A stretch of DNA of 64,000 nt, taken from positions 1,366,001-1,430,000 of the forward strand of contig CM043963.1 of NCBI GenBank assembly GCA_014529385.2. The letters are read 5' to 3'. Below, one piece after another: positions 45,171-57,658 of the stretch. The DNA comes from Adiantum capillus-veneris. Taxonomy: Eukaryota > Streptophyta > Polypodiopsida > Polypodiales > Pteridaceae. Below the pieces are notes generated by a model, which searched no databases, was not told where the DNA came from, and worked only from the letters and a program-made list of their open reading frames with translations. Made by a program: the position numbers and the translations under genes. Numbering within the stretch: position 1 is the first letter of the stretch; every line of letters begins with the position of its first letter.

Positions 45171-47094
45171 TTGCCCCCCTTCCTGATGTAGATTCCGTCC
45201 TCGGAAGCTATTGAGTTGAAGCTTGGTATGTCCATGTTGTAGAGCATCTAGATTTGAATCTGCAAGGCAAAGTCACTGTTTTAGCAAGCGGAATTATATT
45301 GCCATAAATCATGAGGGGAATGTAAAGTACATGTGGAAATGAGTAAATGCAAGATTTATGAAATGTTAGTCTGCCATTAAGGACAAATAAATTGCACTTT
45401 GAGTAAATTAATTAATCAAGAGTTTTGTGCTTATGGGTGAGTCTATCAATTAGTTAGCTATGACTAAGGTTAAAACAACTACTCTAGTACTAGCTAAGCT
45501 AAGAAGATTATCTAAATGCAAGATTCCCTAATTATGCTTTTCAGCTTTGATTAGCCAACTCGCTCTCACAACTGCAAACAAAAGCTTGAAATGTTAACTG
45601 TAAGCTCAATGGAAGTCTTTTAATTTTTTATTTTTTATTTTAATAATTTTTTACTTTGGGTCACAATCATGTGACGTGTGTGCTTATTTTGTATGTCCGG
45701 GGTTTTTTGCTTCTCAAGGAAAAGCGCCCACACTGGGAACCTTTAGGGCTCTAGTACCATAGACAATACATGTGAGTGAAGTACCAATTCAAGCTAGGAT
45801 TTCTCTTCCAGCGTAAGATTTTTCATTTGTGGCACTTATGTTTTTTTTTTTTTGCTTCCATTTCCTTGGTATTCGCACTAGTGTTTTTTTGTTGTTTGAG
45901 TGAGCAAGCCTTTCTCTGCCTAAAACATTCCTAAGGTCTCAAATACTCGGATAATTTTATTAGCTAGGCCTAGTGGTCAAGTAAATGAGTTAACATAAAG
46001 TCACGGTCTCCTAATCTCCAGGCTCATCCATAAGATTAAACTGGAGTTCAATCAACTTAAGCAAAGACAAATTTATACATCTATAATGGCAGATAACAAT
46101 CATAACTATTGCACTCAAACAAAGAATGAAAAATCATTATTAGCAATTACACATATCCACCAACATGAATCATGGAAAGTAGTACACCTAGAGGTATGGA
46201 GTGGCTCATTTCGTTGAAGAAGATGTCCTCAGCCATGTGGATGGAGATCCATATAAGTCCTACCTAACACATCCAAAAACAAGCACTATACCTCTAGGAG
46301 GCATGTCAGTGTGAAAAATTAAAACTCCTAAAAAACAAACTCAAAACACAATCTAGACCCCTAACCTACCTATCTGTCACCCCTTTTAGAATCAAGGAAA
46401 GAGGATATTATATAAACCGGGTGGCCACCCTAAGGCTAGGCCTCTATCCTCATCATCTAGATAAATAAAATCGTTGTCCGTGAGGCCATAGTCTTCCTCG
46501 GTCTCTATTAGTTCCTCTTCATCATCCTCTTGTGCAAGCATGCTAATCAAGAACCTCGCGATGCGTGGATACTCATCTTGTGCAAAAGAATAAGCATGTG
46601 CCATTGGAGACACATTCGCTACTGGGTAGGGATCACTAGTTAGCCATAGACGTATCAACCATTCTAACTCCTCAAAATTTCTCTCACATGCAAGGCTCTC
46701 TATCAAATCCCATTCGCAAGAAAGTATAGGGTAGCATGCGTAGAACACTTGAGGAAAAGACAAAGGGTACCTTTCATCAAAAATAGAAGTGCATGCCTTT
46801 GGTGAAGTAGCCATTTCTGACAAGACAGATAGATTTGGTTAGGCCTTTAAAACATAAGAGTTGTTTTTGTGTGTTGCTTGAATTGACACGGTGAATTTGG
46901 ACTTATATGTAAGATCTGATAGGGTGCTCTCTCGTTGCTAGTCGCTCTTGCTCTTTACTATTTTTGTTTTTTGTGAGTATAAGGCTATATATATACACTC
47001 CCTAAGATTGGAATTGAGAGGTCAGGGAGGAAGGTTGAGAGGGGAGCGAGTGAATGATTGATGTTAGCAAACACTCCCCCCTTCCTTGGGTAGA
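45171..47094 (-). mobile_element. Element B 3' region
   Basis: 1.9 kb between the coding stop and the 3' LTR. Besides the 143-codon frame it holds the conserved block at 45683-45830 shared with element A and the polypurine tract at the LTR border. The rest is AT-rich and shows no gene. Confidence 0.7.
46392..46823 (-). CDS. Element B accessory frame, 143 residues, unknown
   Basis: An intact frame in the same direction as pol, beginning 272 bases after the pol stop. The protein has many aromatic residues in its N-terminal half (FPQVFYACYPILSCEWDLIES, LEWLIRLWL) and a strongly acidic stretch near residues 98-127 (QEDDEEELIETEEDYG, YLDDED). No signal peptide, transmembrane segment or known domain is seen. 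Its position, after pol and before the 3' LTR, is where env-like or accessory frames lie in other gypsy elements. The corresponding part of element A lacks it. Confidence 0.5.
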   Translation of the reverse strand: MSEMATSPKACTSIFDERYPLSFPQVFYACYPILSCEWDLIESLACERNFEELEWLIRLWLTSDPYPVANVSPMAHAYSFAQDEYPRIARFLISMLAQEDDEEELIETEEDYGLTDNDFIYLDDEDRGLALGWPPGLYNILFP

Positions 47095-47780
47095 TCATAC
47101 CTTTTGGAATGAGGTCGTCACCTTTTGAAACCAATTGTTCCAAGTTGTTATGGGTGAAGGTTTTAACCAATAGTTTTCGACCGCCCTATGCGTTTCATCT
47201 AGTTGCAAGGGTGGTAAGGTACTCTCCCATGATTTTATTTGCAACGTTGTTGTAGGTGGTGAACTTACCCCGGGAGGTGCAAACTCTTTCGTGCTTGTAT
47301 GGATATGTACAGTGGTAGGTGGAGGTTGTGTCGAAGCTTCTATTTGCGTATAGGAACTACATGAAGAGCAAGAAGCTTCATTTGATTTCCCTGTTCCTGA
47401 GCTAGGTGGAACAAATCATTCTTTCTTTGGTACCCAAACTAGCTCTAGATCGGGTGTGTAACATTCCATGATTTTTTCCTTTCCGCGATTTTCAATTTGT
47501 TTTGGAGCCACAGGATTGGGTTTACATGGGCCAGGTGACAGGTAAGAGTACACTTTACGTTTGGGCACCCAGATTTGATCATTTCCTTCATAGTATCCTT
47601 GGGCTTCCAATAGTCGTTTAGGAATCCAACGCAATGTTTCTTTACATTTCTTGGAGTGAGTGGGACGGTTCTTACTAGGTTTCCGTTTTTTTGCATCAAC
47701 CATGCTCACTACAGAGGCTTTAGGGACCCACTTGTATGTTTTCTCTGTTATATTAGGATGGTTCTTGTGTGTCTCAAGCT
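47095..47780 (-). other. WVPK-repeat C-terminal tail of element B
   Basis: Motifs at roughly 20-40-residue spacing: TYKWVPKAS, LRWIPKRLLEAQGYY, QIWVPKRK and LVWVPKKE. A Ser/Thr/Pro-rich stretch and a conserved end (TLPPLQLD, SPIT-WNNWFQ-VT-SF) follow. Element A has the same order (18560-17920) despite strong divergence around it. No known domain is recognised. Confidence 0.65.
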
Positions 47781-47939
47781 TTCTTTCAACTACATCAGTT
47801 GAAGCTCTAGAGAGTTGGGCTATGGGGACGTATGGTTCAACCTCCTGGACATGCAATGTCTTGGGTTTTATTTCCTTAGGCAATATCTCAGGGACTATGG
47901 CTTGAGTGGTAGGGCTAAGAGTTGGTTTTTGCGTTGTAA

Positions 47940-48300
47940 CACCCCCAGTCCCCCAATCAATAGTGCATTTGGTGGCTATCATCTACGTGCGGCCTAGGTT
48001 TATATTACCCTCCATAGTTCCAGTAGGCATGACCAAAAAGTCTTGAGCTACAATTCCATTGTCATAACTGACAGAAGTGTGCCAGATTCCAAAAACCGTA
48101 GTTTTTTTCTTGTTGACACCCTTGACTTGGATAATACTCTCAGATAGAGGTGGCTTCCCTAACTGACACCACACCCCATAGGATAGCAGATTATATTTAG
48201 CACCCGTGTCCAATAAGGCGTTATATAGCACTTTTCCATAGGCACTATTTAACTCAATAGGGTATCGTAGAGGTGTGTCAGAGTCTAGCCCATCCTCTTC
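47940..48300 (-). other. Second retropepsin-like domain after the integrase
   Basis: Residues about 1638-1732 of the long open part read VLYNALLDTGAKYNLLSYG, WCQLGKPPLSESIIQVKG and finally NINLGRT. This is the retropepsin layout: a hydrophobic strand, catalytic DTGA (D1658), an inner strand, then (I/L)LGR. It aligns by eye with the first protease (CWESMGKPRLSVTNIVVK against VWCQLGKPPLSESIIQVK). A nonsense codon (TAG at 47983-47985) falls right after LGRT, and the frame continues MIATKCTIDWG. Element A lacks this domain. Confidence 0.65.
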
Positions 48301-51300
48301 GATTTCCACGTGGAATGCATTTGTGACTCCAAGGTTAGCCTCTCGTTTTTGTCTTATACATTGTTGTCGCTCCTTAGCCTCAGCTTGAGCTTGTATCTTG
48401 TTTAACTCGGTTTGTTCTTTGGCGGCCTTCTTTTGATGAATGGCCTGTAGTTCTTCTTGGCTTAAAGGATCATAATATCTTTTGAATTTACTCCCATTGA
48501 GGAATCCAATGGTTTCAACTCCATCAAGAGTTTCCACACGAAGGGTACCTTGTGGGGTAATTTCACATACTCTATATGGTCCTTTACCAGCATATTTCAA
48601 CTTTTTCTTCTCTTTACGTACTCCATACATAAGGACTTTATCACCAACTTTGATGTCCTTGTCCTTCACATGGCGATCAAACCACTTCTTTCTCCTATCC
48701 TTTTCCACAAGAGCATTTTGCACAGCAAACTGTCTCTCTTCGTCTAGTTTTTCTAAGATATACAAACCCTCGGTTAAGGGGTTACCATTCCATCCTTCTT
48801 GCGAAGCTACCCTAAGACTAGGAATGACAAACTCCCAAGGCATAACCGCTTCTTGGCCGTATACCATTTTGAATGGCGTACAATTAATAGCCACTTTATA
48901 CGGAATACGATAAGCCCATAGAGCAGATGTCAACTTCAAATCCCAATCAGTGCGATGAGCTTCTACCGTCTTGGTTAAAATAGAGATTAGAGTCTTGTTG
49001 GTGCTCTCGGCTTGTCCATTAGCTTGCGGGTAATAAGGTGTAGACTTATGGTGGGATATCATAAAGGTCGTGGTAAGATCTCTTATTACCTCATTTATAA
49101 AATGGGTACCATTATCACTAACAATTTCAAAAGGGCAACCAAATCTTGTGATAATTTTCTCAAAAAGAAACTTAGCTGTTGTCCTCGCGTCAGCTTTTTG
49201 TGAAGCCTTAGCTTCAACCCACTTTGTTACATAGTCCGTAGCAACTAGAATATATCGAGATTGAGTGTTGCGAGCTGCGGGACTAATTGGACCTACAAAG
49301 TCTAAGCCCCATTTTTCAAATGGTTGGGTTACTTTAATAGGATGTAAGGGCATTCTGTCTTTGCGCTGTGTGGTCTTGTAACGTTGGCACTCATCACACC
49401 CTTTTGTAAAAAGTGATGCATCCTTAAATAAAGTTGGCCACCAATAGCCTGATTGCAGCACCTTTCTAGTAGTCAGGTCTCCTGAAAAATGTCCTCCTAC
49501 TATGCCCATATGTGCTTCTTGCAAGATATACAAATATTCATCCTCGCGGGCAGAACGCCTAAGAATATCATCCTTGCCTAATCTATACAGAGTTCCGGCA
49601 ATCAAACAATAGGGTTCACATTCTTTTACTAGCCTTCGAGCGATATCCTTACGAAGTTCCTTGGGTGGAAAACCATTAACTAAAAAGTTAACAATGTTCT
49701 CACTCCATTCAGGCATAGTCTCAACTATGAATAGGGAAGTATCGGGTAATTCATCATCAACTCCTGTAGGGGTTTCACCATTGGGTATGCGAGACAAATG
49801 ATCAGCCATGACGTGCCTTTTACCGAGTCTCACTACAATCGTGAAATCAAACTCCAGAAGAATTAACAACCATTGTGTGATTCTTCCTGTGGAGCATGGC
49901 TTGTTTACCAGATACAGCAACGCTTGATGGTCCACATAAAATACAAACTTGTTTGCCAGAAGGTAGTAGCGAAATTTCTTTACTACATAAACCATTGCCA
50001 AACCTTCTCGCTCTATAGTGGTGTAGTTCCTTTCAGCATCGTTCAATTGACGGCTTGCAAAGCTAATGGGATAGTCCAATTTATGTTCTCCTGGTTGAGT
50101 GAGAACACACCCAATAGCAAAGTTTGATGCATCAATATGCACATGGAAAATGACATCCCAGTTAGGTGTCCTTAAAATCAGAGCACTTGCTAGTGTTTTC
50201 TTCAATTGTTCATAGGCTTGGTCACACTCTTCAGTCCATTTAAACTCAATGAGAAGCTTGTACAAAGGACGTGCTATCTCAGCGAAAAATAAAATAAACC
50301 GTCGATAATAACCCACGTGTCCCATGAACCTTTGAACTCCCTTGTAATTGGTTGGTGGTGGTAACTCTAGAATCACTTTAATTTTGCTCTCATCGGTTGA
50401 GATACCATTCTTGGATACTATATGCCCTAAAATAACTCCATGCTTGACCCAAAATTGGCATTTGAACGGGTTCAATGAGATACGATATAACCTACACTTT
50501 TCAAACACCTTCCGCAAACATGATAGATGTTCTTTCCAAGAAGAGTAAACACAAAGGTCGTCTAAGAAAGCTTCACAAAACTCTCTCAAATATTCTTTAA
50601 AAGTAGTGTTTATTAATCGTTGGAATGTAGCAGGGGCATTTGTTAAGCCAAAAGCCATCACACAAAATGCAAACACGCCAAATTCTGTGATGAAGGCAGT
50701 TTTAGCTTGGTCCTCTAGCGCTATCGTGATTTGGTTGTAGCCTGAGTACCCATCTAGAAAGCTATAAGCTTCCTTGCCTGCAACTCTTTCGAGTACATGT
50801 TCGGAATATGGTAGGGGGTAATGGTCTCTTCTAGTAGCTGCATTAACTTTTTTGAGGTCCACGCACACCCTGAGTTTCCTATTCTTTTTTGGCACGATAA
50901 CTATTGGAGACACCCATTCAGAGTGTTCAATAGGATATATGAACCCACATTTGATAAGCTTTTCTAGTTCTTCTTGAATGATATTTGCGTACTTAGGATT
51001 CATCGGGTAGGGTCTTTGTTGTACGGGCTTCGCAGTGCTAATCATAGGGATTGTATGTTGGACCACAGAAGGTGGAACACCTTTCATATCATGGTATGTC
51101 CAAGCGAATACGTCCTTGAATTCCTTGAGAAGCTCTTTGAGGACCGCCTCTTCAACTTCTGTGAGGTCTTGGGCAATAAAAACAGGTTTTGATTCTTCAC
51201 CGGGGTCAGCTAATTCTATTTCTTTAACTATTGCTGGACCATCATAGATTCCATTATTCCCATCGATAGGTATTCTTTGGGCTTTTGTGTACACAACCGT

Positions 51301-54300
51301 TGCTTCCCCTGTGGTGTAAGATTTGAAATGTTCTGGTGCAGGATGCAAATCTGTGGATTCTGGTTGTGCTTTGGTTTGTGCTTCCATTTCTGCTTTCTTG
51401 TGTTGTCGAGCTAACTCTTGGTTTTGACGCCTCCTTGCAGTGCGGCTCAACTTTGGCTTGTCTATGATCTCTAATTGGGCTATGTCATGGGGTCGTGGTC
51501 TACACCACATAACATTTTGGAGATATTCACCCCAATTGTCTACCAATTTTCGATGAGCATCACATGCTCCTATATAACTGAGCCATTCTGCTGAGGATCT
51601 CTTCTTTTTTATCCTAGCACGTACATTGGCTCGATATCGACACCTCTTAAGGTTTTTCTTTTTCTTATTTGAGACCTGCTTTTGATTTGCATTTAGATCT
51701 AGCTCACTAAAGGAGTCCTCGTTGGTGTCCTCTTCACTGTCGGGGGAGCTATCATCGGTTGATGTGCTCGGTCCTTCCGAATTTTTTGACTCTGAACTTG
51801 CTCCACTCTCTAATTCATGAGATTCAGAATCTGTTTCACTCTGGGAGTCAGTGTCCAAGATGTGTTGGTCAAAGTCTTCTATTGAGCTATCGGTGTCACT
51901 GTCGGATTGGTCCACAATTGCCTTGCCCTTAGAAGATGCATGTATGGCACTTATCATGTTCAGAGGTGCAATTTGTGGTACCTCTTCCCCCTCTGGTGTG
52001 ACCCAAGTGGTTCCTCTATTTCCCCAGGTATCTATGGTTGCAGCTAGGTGTACCCAGTCTACGTTGTCTGATTCCGTCATACCCGGTAACACATCCATGT
52101 AAGGAGAATCTTGGCCAATGTCTGTATCCTTCTTACAAGTGTAACAATATTGTAGTGGGGCCGAGTGAATTGTGGTGTCAGAGCGATGATCAATAATGGT
52201 TTTACTCCCTAAGGGGTGTACCTTACTAGTCACCAAATCCACTCTAAGGACAGAGTCTTGGAATTGCAAATAGACATGATTTTTAGACCAATCATGAACC
52301 ATTTGTGCTTCCCTCATGAATGGTCGTCCTAAAATCATTTCATATGACATAAGGTGTTTAGAGAAATCCATTACAATGAACGTATGTCGTACCTTGTGTC
52401 CTAGAACTTTGATCTTAAGATCCTTGAGCATCCCCATAGGTTTGGCTATGGTACCATTTGCCATCTTTACCACAATGTTAGTAACACTGAGGCGGGGTTT
52501 TCCCATGGATTCCCAACAATCTTTTGTAACGATGCTAACTCCCGCACCACCATCAAGAATTCCCTTTATAGTTAATCCCTTGGTAGTGATGGGTAGGGTC
52601 GCATTAGACTCGTCGCCTTCAAAATACTGCCCTAATTCGTTAATGGGTACCTCGATCACAGACTCGTGTCCATCTAAGTCAAGTGATTGCACATGATTTT
52701 CCTCATCAATCATAATCGAGTCAGGCCTATTTGGTTGCGCAAACTGCGGTAATCCCGTTCGTAGCTCTCCGTTAAGGAATGCTCGAAGTGCAAGGAATAA
52801 CTCAGGATCTCCATACAGCTTTGCTATGATCGTGGTTCGGACCTCAGAAGACATGAAGTCCACTAGTTTGGCAACATTCATTGGCATTTTGCAGGGTGTA
52901 GGTCCTTGACTAGGAACTGGTGAGGATGGAATCTCATATTCCTCAATGGGATCAGGTATTCCTTCGTTAAACATCCTTTCCAACAAGAAAGGTGTATGCT
53001 CACTTTCTGATGCCCCGTCCTCACTCCCTTCTTGGATGATACTAGATATGGCTAACGGTCTATGGTTCATGTGGGGTGGATGAACTTGCGTGGGAAACAC
53101 TGTCTCATGAATTTTGACATGCATGGGTTCTGGTTCTAGTTTCCTTTGAGTCTCCTCCACTAAACCTCTTAGATGTTTCACTTGCTCAATCTCGTCTACT
53201 GGGTTTGGGTACGTCCCAATCTTCTTTTTACGATTCTTTCCTTTTTGCCCCTACGGTTTATCTTGGGGGTCTTGGATTGGATTTGGAAACACTTGTGGTG
53301 TTTTCAGAGGCTCTTTATGGTTTTCTCTTATTCGGTTTTCATTTGGTTCCATGTTACGGTTTTCTTTGTCGGTCTTTCCCTTTGTGGTATTGGTTCTAGT
53401 CTCCATTGTCTCGATTGAATCTGAATCATCCTCGAGGTCATTCATATACACGGGGTCATCTCCTGTTCCTATGTTTGTTTTGGAACTTGGCTTTGAATTT
53501 CCCGTATTCTGCGACCTCTTCCTTCGTGTCTTCTTTTTCTTTGCTTGGATAACTGACGCGGTATCTCTCTCTTCGAGGATATGGCCTGGCCCTTGAAGCA
53601 TGGACCGTGTAATCGCATAAGCGGGTGCGACGAGTGGTATTGGCGATGTCACACTAGCAATTTCGACCAAATTTAGGGGTGTGATTTTAGGCGCATTTGG
53701 GTTATAGGGGCATTGGGCAATCAAGTGATCTATGCCACAACAATTACATGTGAGTATTGGCATTGCAGACGTGCTCCCTTGATTCATTTGCATCTGTGCA
53801 GCATTCTTTTGCAGCCTAATAGGGCACTCCGCTGCCCGATGTGGTCCACCACACTCGTAGCATTGAAGAGGTGGCCTCCTAGCCTGGGTGTTGATATTTT
53901 GACCTTTGGATGCGAGAGCAGCAGCTTGATAAACCGGCTTGACTTGCCCCCAACAATCTTCCATGTAGTATATAGGACACTCTTCCAATGTATCAAGTCC
54001 GTAGGCAATACTAGTGTCTATTTCCTCCTCACAGCCATCTGCATAAGCATTTGATGGCTCGCAACCCACTTGGTTCATAGGGGCGACTCTTGGATGCGGG
54101 GGTTGCGGTCCTAGCACAGGAGGTGGTAGCGGTGTAGCTTGTACAACATTTTGAGATCTAGGGACCATGTGTTGCGGTAGTTGCTCAACAGGTGGAGCAG
54201 GCATCAATACAGGAGCTCGAGGTGCATCCGTCTAGGCTACAGGTGGTCTATTTGCCATAATACGTTTGATCATTAAAAAATCCTTAGCTTGGTGACCATA

Positions 54301-56442
54301 CCTACCACATGCGTTGCAAGTTCCATTAAATTTTACTCTAAACGTAGGGCACTCACTAGTGCTATGTGGACCTAAGCAAATGGAACACCATTGTTGCTCC
54401 CTTCTTGGATACATGTGACTATTTTGAGGGGGTCGATTATCCTTAAGAGACTCTTGGATTGCCTTGGTGAGGTCTGTCAAGAATGTCTCAAATACCTTTG
54501 GCTCATTGGCAATGGGGTTTGCAGTCATGGGTTCATACTCAATGGCTTGTGAGCTAGTGGATCTCGTGTCAGTAGACACCCTCATGCCTGCTATCATCAA
54601 GTTGTCCTCTAATTGGATTGCATTGGCAGTGACATCTTCCCAGGTTGTGATACCTCTAATCACTAGTCCATTATAGATTCCTTCATTCCTCAACCCTCTA
54701 ATGAATCGATCAAGCAGTTGGTTATTGTTGAAGCGCTCATTTATAGGGCAGCGAGAGTTTAAGTGCTTTAGACGACTAATGAAGTCCCTTACTAATTCTC
54801 CTTCCTTACGTTCGGCCTTCTGTAGCTGAGATGCTACACCCCAAAGCACACCTTCTTGTATGTACTCCTTTAGAAACAACCTTCGAAGGGTAGGGTAGAT
54901 TGTTTTCTCGTCCACCCTTAGGGTTCTATACCAATCTCCAGCCTTCCCACTTAATGTCAAGCTTAAGGCATTGCACTTATGTAGTTCGTTGCGTTCCCCT
55001 AAGGAATCACATACTTGTTCAAACACTTCAATGTGTTTTCTAGCATCTTCGTCCCCATTGAATTTTTGCGTGAGTTTGGCAATTTGTACTGCCTTACTTC
55101 TAGGCTCTCTATCAGATGCATGACGCATATTTTCCGCGATAGATCCACCTATGGTTTGAGCAAACGCTGCCAAGTCACCTATGTGAGGAGGTAGGGCCGG
55201 TGGAGGTACTCTTGGAATCATATGTGGGAGAGGAACGAGTACCGGTCTTGGCATATGTGTGGATGATGCAGGATATGGAACATAACCGGGCATAGGTCCA
55301 CTCGGATAAGGGCTACGGAGCGGCACTCGAGGAGCATAAACAAGTGGTACAATTGGAGGTGTGGGGGCCATGTGTGCATAAGGGGCTAGAGGCACATACG
55401 GTCAAGGCCCCATATTAGGTACTACGACACTAGGTAGTGGCACTGCGCTAACCGTAGATGTCATTGATACATCCTCTGTCAGGCTTATCCCTGGAGTGAG
55501 CACTGTGTTTTCCTTAATAGAGGGTTGAGCCAAGTTAGGGAAGCTAAAGTTGTCGCTCGGAGGCTCAGATTGCATAGAGACCCCAGGTGAAATGACGTAA
55601 GATGGGTCCATGGGGCTCATTAGAAGAGTCTCCATTTGTGATAGAGTAGGCTGTTGAGCCTTGCTCGTATCCAGAAATCTCATGGGGCCAGTTGAGAGTA
55701 TATTTACCCCTCGGTTTTGCCTTTCTGATTGAATAATGCCATGGATAACATTACAGATCATTTTCTGTTGATCTTCGATGCTCGTGGCACTAGAGGTGGA
55801 TTGTACAATCTCTATCCATCCTACATGGTAGGCGTGGCCAGAGTGTAGATCCGTCAACATCTCAGTGTGGAGGTCGTATGTCCAATGATCATTAATGAAC
55901 AATCCTTCTAGAGTCGACGTGTTAACGGTTTCTTGTGAGGTAGAAGCAATGTTGCTCCCCGTGGTTTTACTTGTCACCAACGGTACTCTAGAGGGAACTT
56001 CTGAAGGAGGCATCTCAACAGGGCCTTCTTGGTAAGAAGTTGGCAGGATATCCACATGGACACTCTTTGGGGGTGTGGGGTCCACGTACGATGTGAAAGG
56101 AGAGTCCACTTCCCCACCCCCTTCGTGTGCTTTATTTGCATCAGGTTCCAAGCGAGTAGCTCTACCTAATGTTTCCATGAAACGGCTAAACATACTAGTA
56201 CTAGGCTATGGAGCTTCGGGAGGTGCATGGCCTTCTCTCTCAGTGTTTTGGGTAGGGTATGCTTCCATGATTTCTGAGTCGGAGGAGGAATCACTAGCGG
56301 CTATTTTAGGGTCTTGGGTGGTGCTACCTTGTGTCCCCGCTGAGGGTCTAGAGCCTATCGTGGATGGGTAATGGGTGTCCGTATGAACAGAGACACCCTC
56401 AATATGCTCGTGTTCTAGCACCCACCCAGAGCGTAAGTGCAT

Positions 56443-57329
56443 GTGCTTTTGATACCCTAAGGTGTCAAAAAGCTGCTCTAGGAGGCCTTGTGACTAGTTT
56501 TTAGCGTGTTTTTTGTTTGTTTTTTTGCTAGATTTTTTAGAGCGTGTCGTGGAATGGGCCGTGTGATAGCTCGAAACGAGCGTATCGCTAGGAGGGAGGC
56601 GCTGTGCTTTACAGCCCACCGTTTGGTTCTATTTTGCTCCAGAAAAGCCCAAAACATTCTTTTCCTAACTGGGGAACTAGGCTCCAAATAGCAAGTCTAA
56701 AGGTGCAAGTGGGAAGAGAAGGGAGGAGAGTGGAGGACTTGTCCCACATGCTCTCATTCCCTCTTGAGGAGGTAGGGTATATATATAAGAGTGAGTCTTG
56801 TATATATCGTAAGACTGAGGACTGAGGCCTGGGCCTGGGCTTGGGCTTGGGCTTGGGGAAACGATCCCGATCTATCTTTTATACAAACCAACCCGTCCGT
56901 TTTAAAACTCACGTTCTTTATTTTTGAAAATTTGACCTCCTCCTTGCTCACGGTTTTTTTTTTTTTTTTGAAAACTCTTTTTTTTTTCAAACTGTGCACA
57001 AACCAGAAAACACAGAAAACACAGAAAATGCAGAAATTGAAACTTGACAGAACTGTGCAGTGAAAACACAGAAAATGCAAAAAAAACGCAAGAAATGCTA
57101 ACTGTGTGACTAATGCTAACTGTGTGTAAACAGAAAAACAGAATTTTGCTAACTGTCTAACTAATACTAAATGTACACAGCAGAAAAACAGAAAATGCAA
57201 ACTGTGCGCAACAGAAAAACAGAATTAACAACTTGCAGAAAAAATACGCCTTCCTCTCCCTCTTCTTTCCTACTGCAAACCACTCATACAAGAAGCACAA
57301 AGTGCCTCTTGGGCTTAGTGCAGGGATAT
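56443..57329 (-). mobile_element. Element B leader
   Basis: There is no gene between gag and the primer site. It contains 'gggctt' repeats near 56837, poly-T runs near 56953-56990, and 'cacagaaaatgcag'-type words that parallel, but are far less expanded than, the element A leader repeats. Similarity to element A drops sharply beyond about 56590. Confidence 0.7.
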
Positions 57330-57347
57330 TCCCCGGCAGCGGCGCCA
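57330..57347 (-). other. Element B primer-binding site (tRNA-Asp type)
   Basis: The minus strand reads TGGCGCCGCTGCCGGGGA, one base different from the Athila/Tat-type tRNA-Asp site, four bases inside the LTR. Confidence 0.85.
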
Positions 57348-57351
57348 AAAA

Positions 57352-57600
57352 TGTGCGCTCCTTGCCGCACTGTCGAAGCAAGGGACTTGCCGATACACCG
57401 TGTACGAGCCGCAAACGGCTCCAAGCACACAACTAGTTTAACTAGTAAGCTCAAAGAGGGCAATGGTGTGTCACTCACCGCCTTATGCTCCTGCCGTAGA
57501 GGATTCCTCGCCGCGAAGAAGAGGGAGACGCCGCTACGCCGCGCTCAACCGCCTCGCCGCCGTCGTGCCGCCGCAACGCTCGATCGCACACACACTCTCA

Positions 57601-57658
<58 letters not shown>

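Larger units (their letters stand above)
47095..56442 (-). pseudogene. gag-pol: Element B gag-pol polyprotein, six nonsense codons, no frameshift
   Basis: About 3,115 codons in one frame with stops at 56206, 55402, 54232, 53251, 47983 and 47416 (lower coordinate of each). Gag matches element A. The longest open part (53181-47983, 1,732 residues) holds retropepsin 1 (LDGGAG, D210; MILGRPF), an acidic Ser/Asp spacer (420-500), a basic patch (503-530), RT (755-925) with LTNAPATFQ and catalytic FLDD (872-875), one RNase H (D1017, E1057, D1084), and integrase with zinc site (H1224, H1231, C1262, C1265) and D1294-D1356-E1392. A GPY-like end (AGKGPYRVCE), a Gln/Lys coiled region, retropepsin 2 and the WVPK tail follow. 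The gag-pol fusion without frameshift is usual in plant gypsy elements. Confidence 0.88.
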
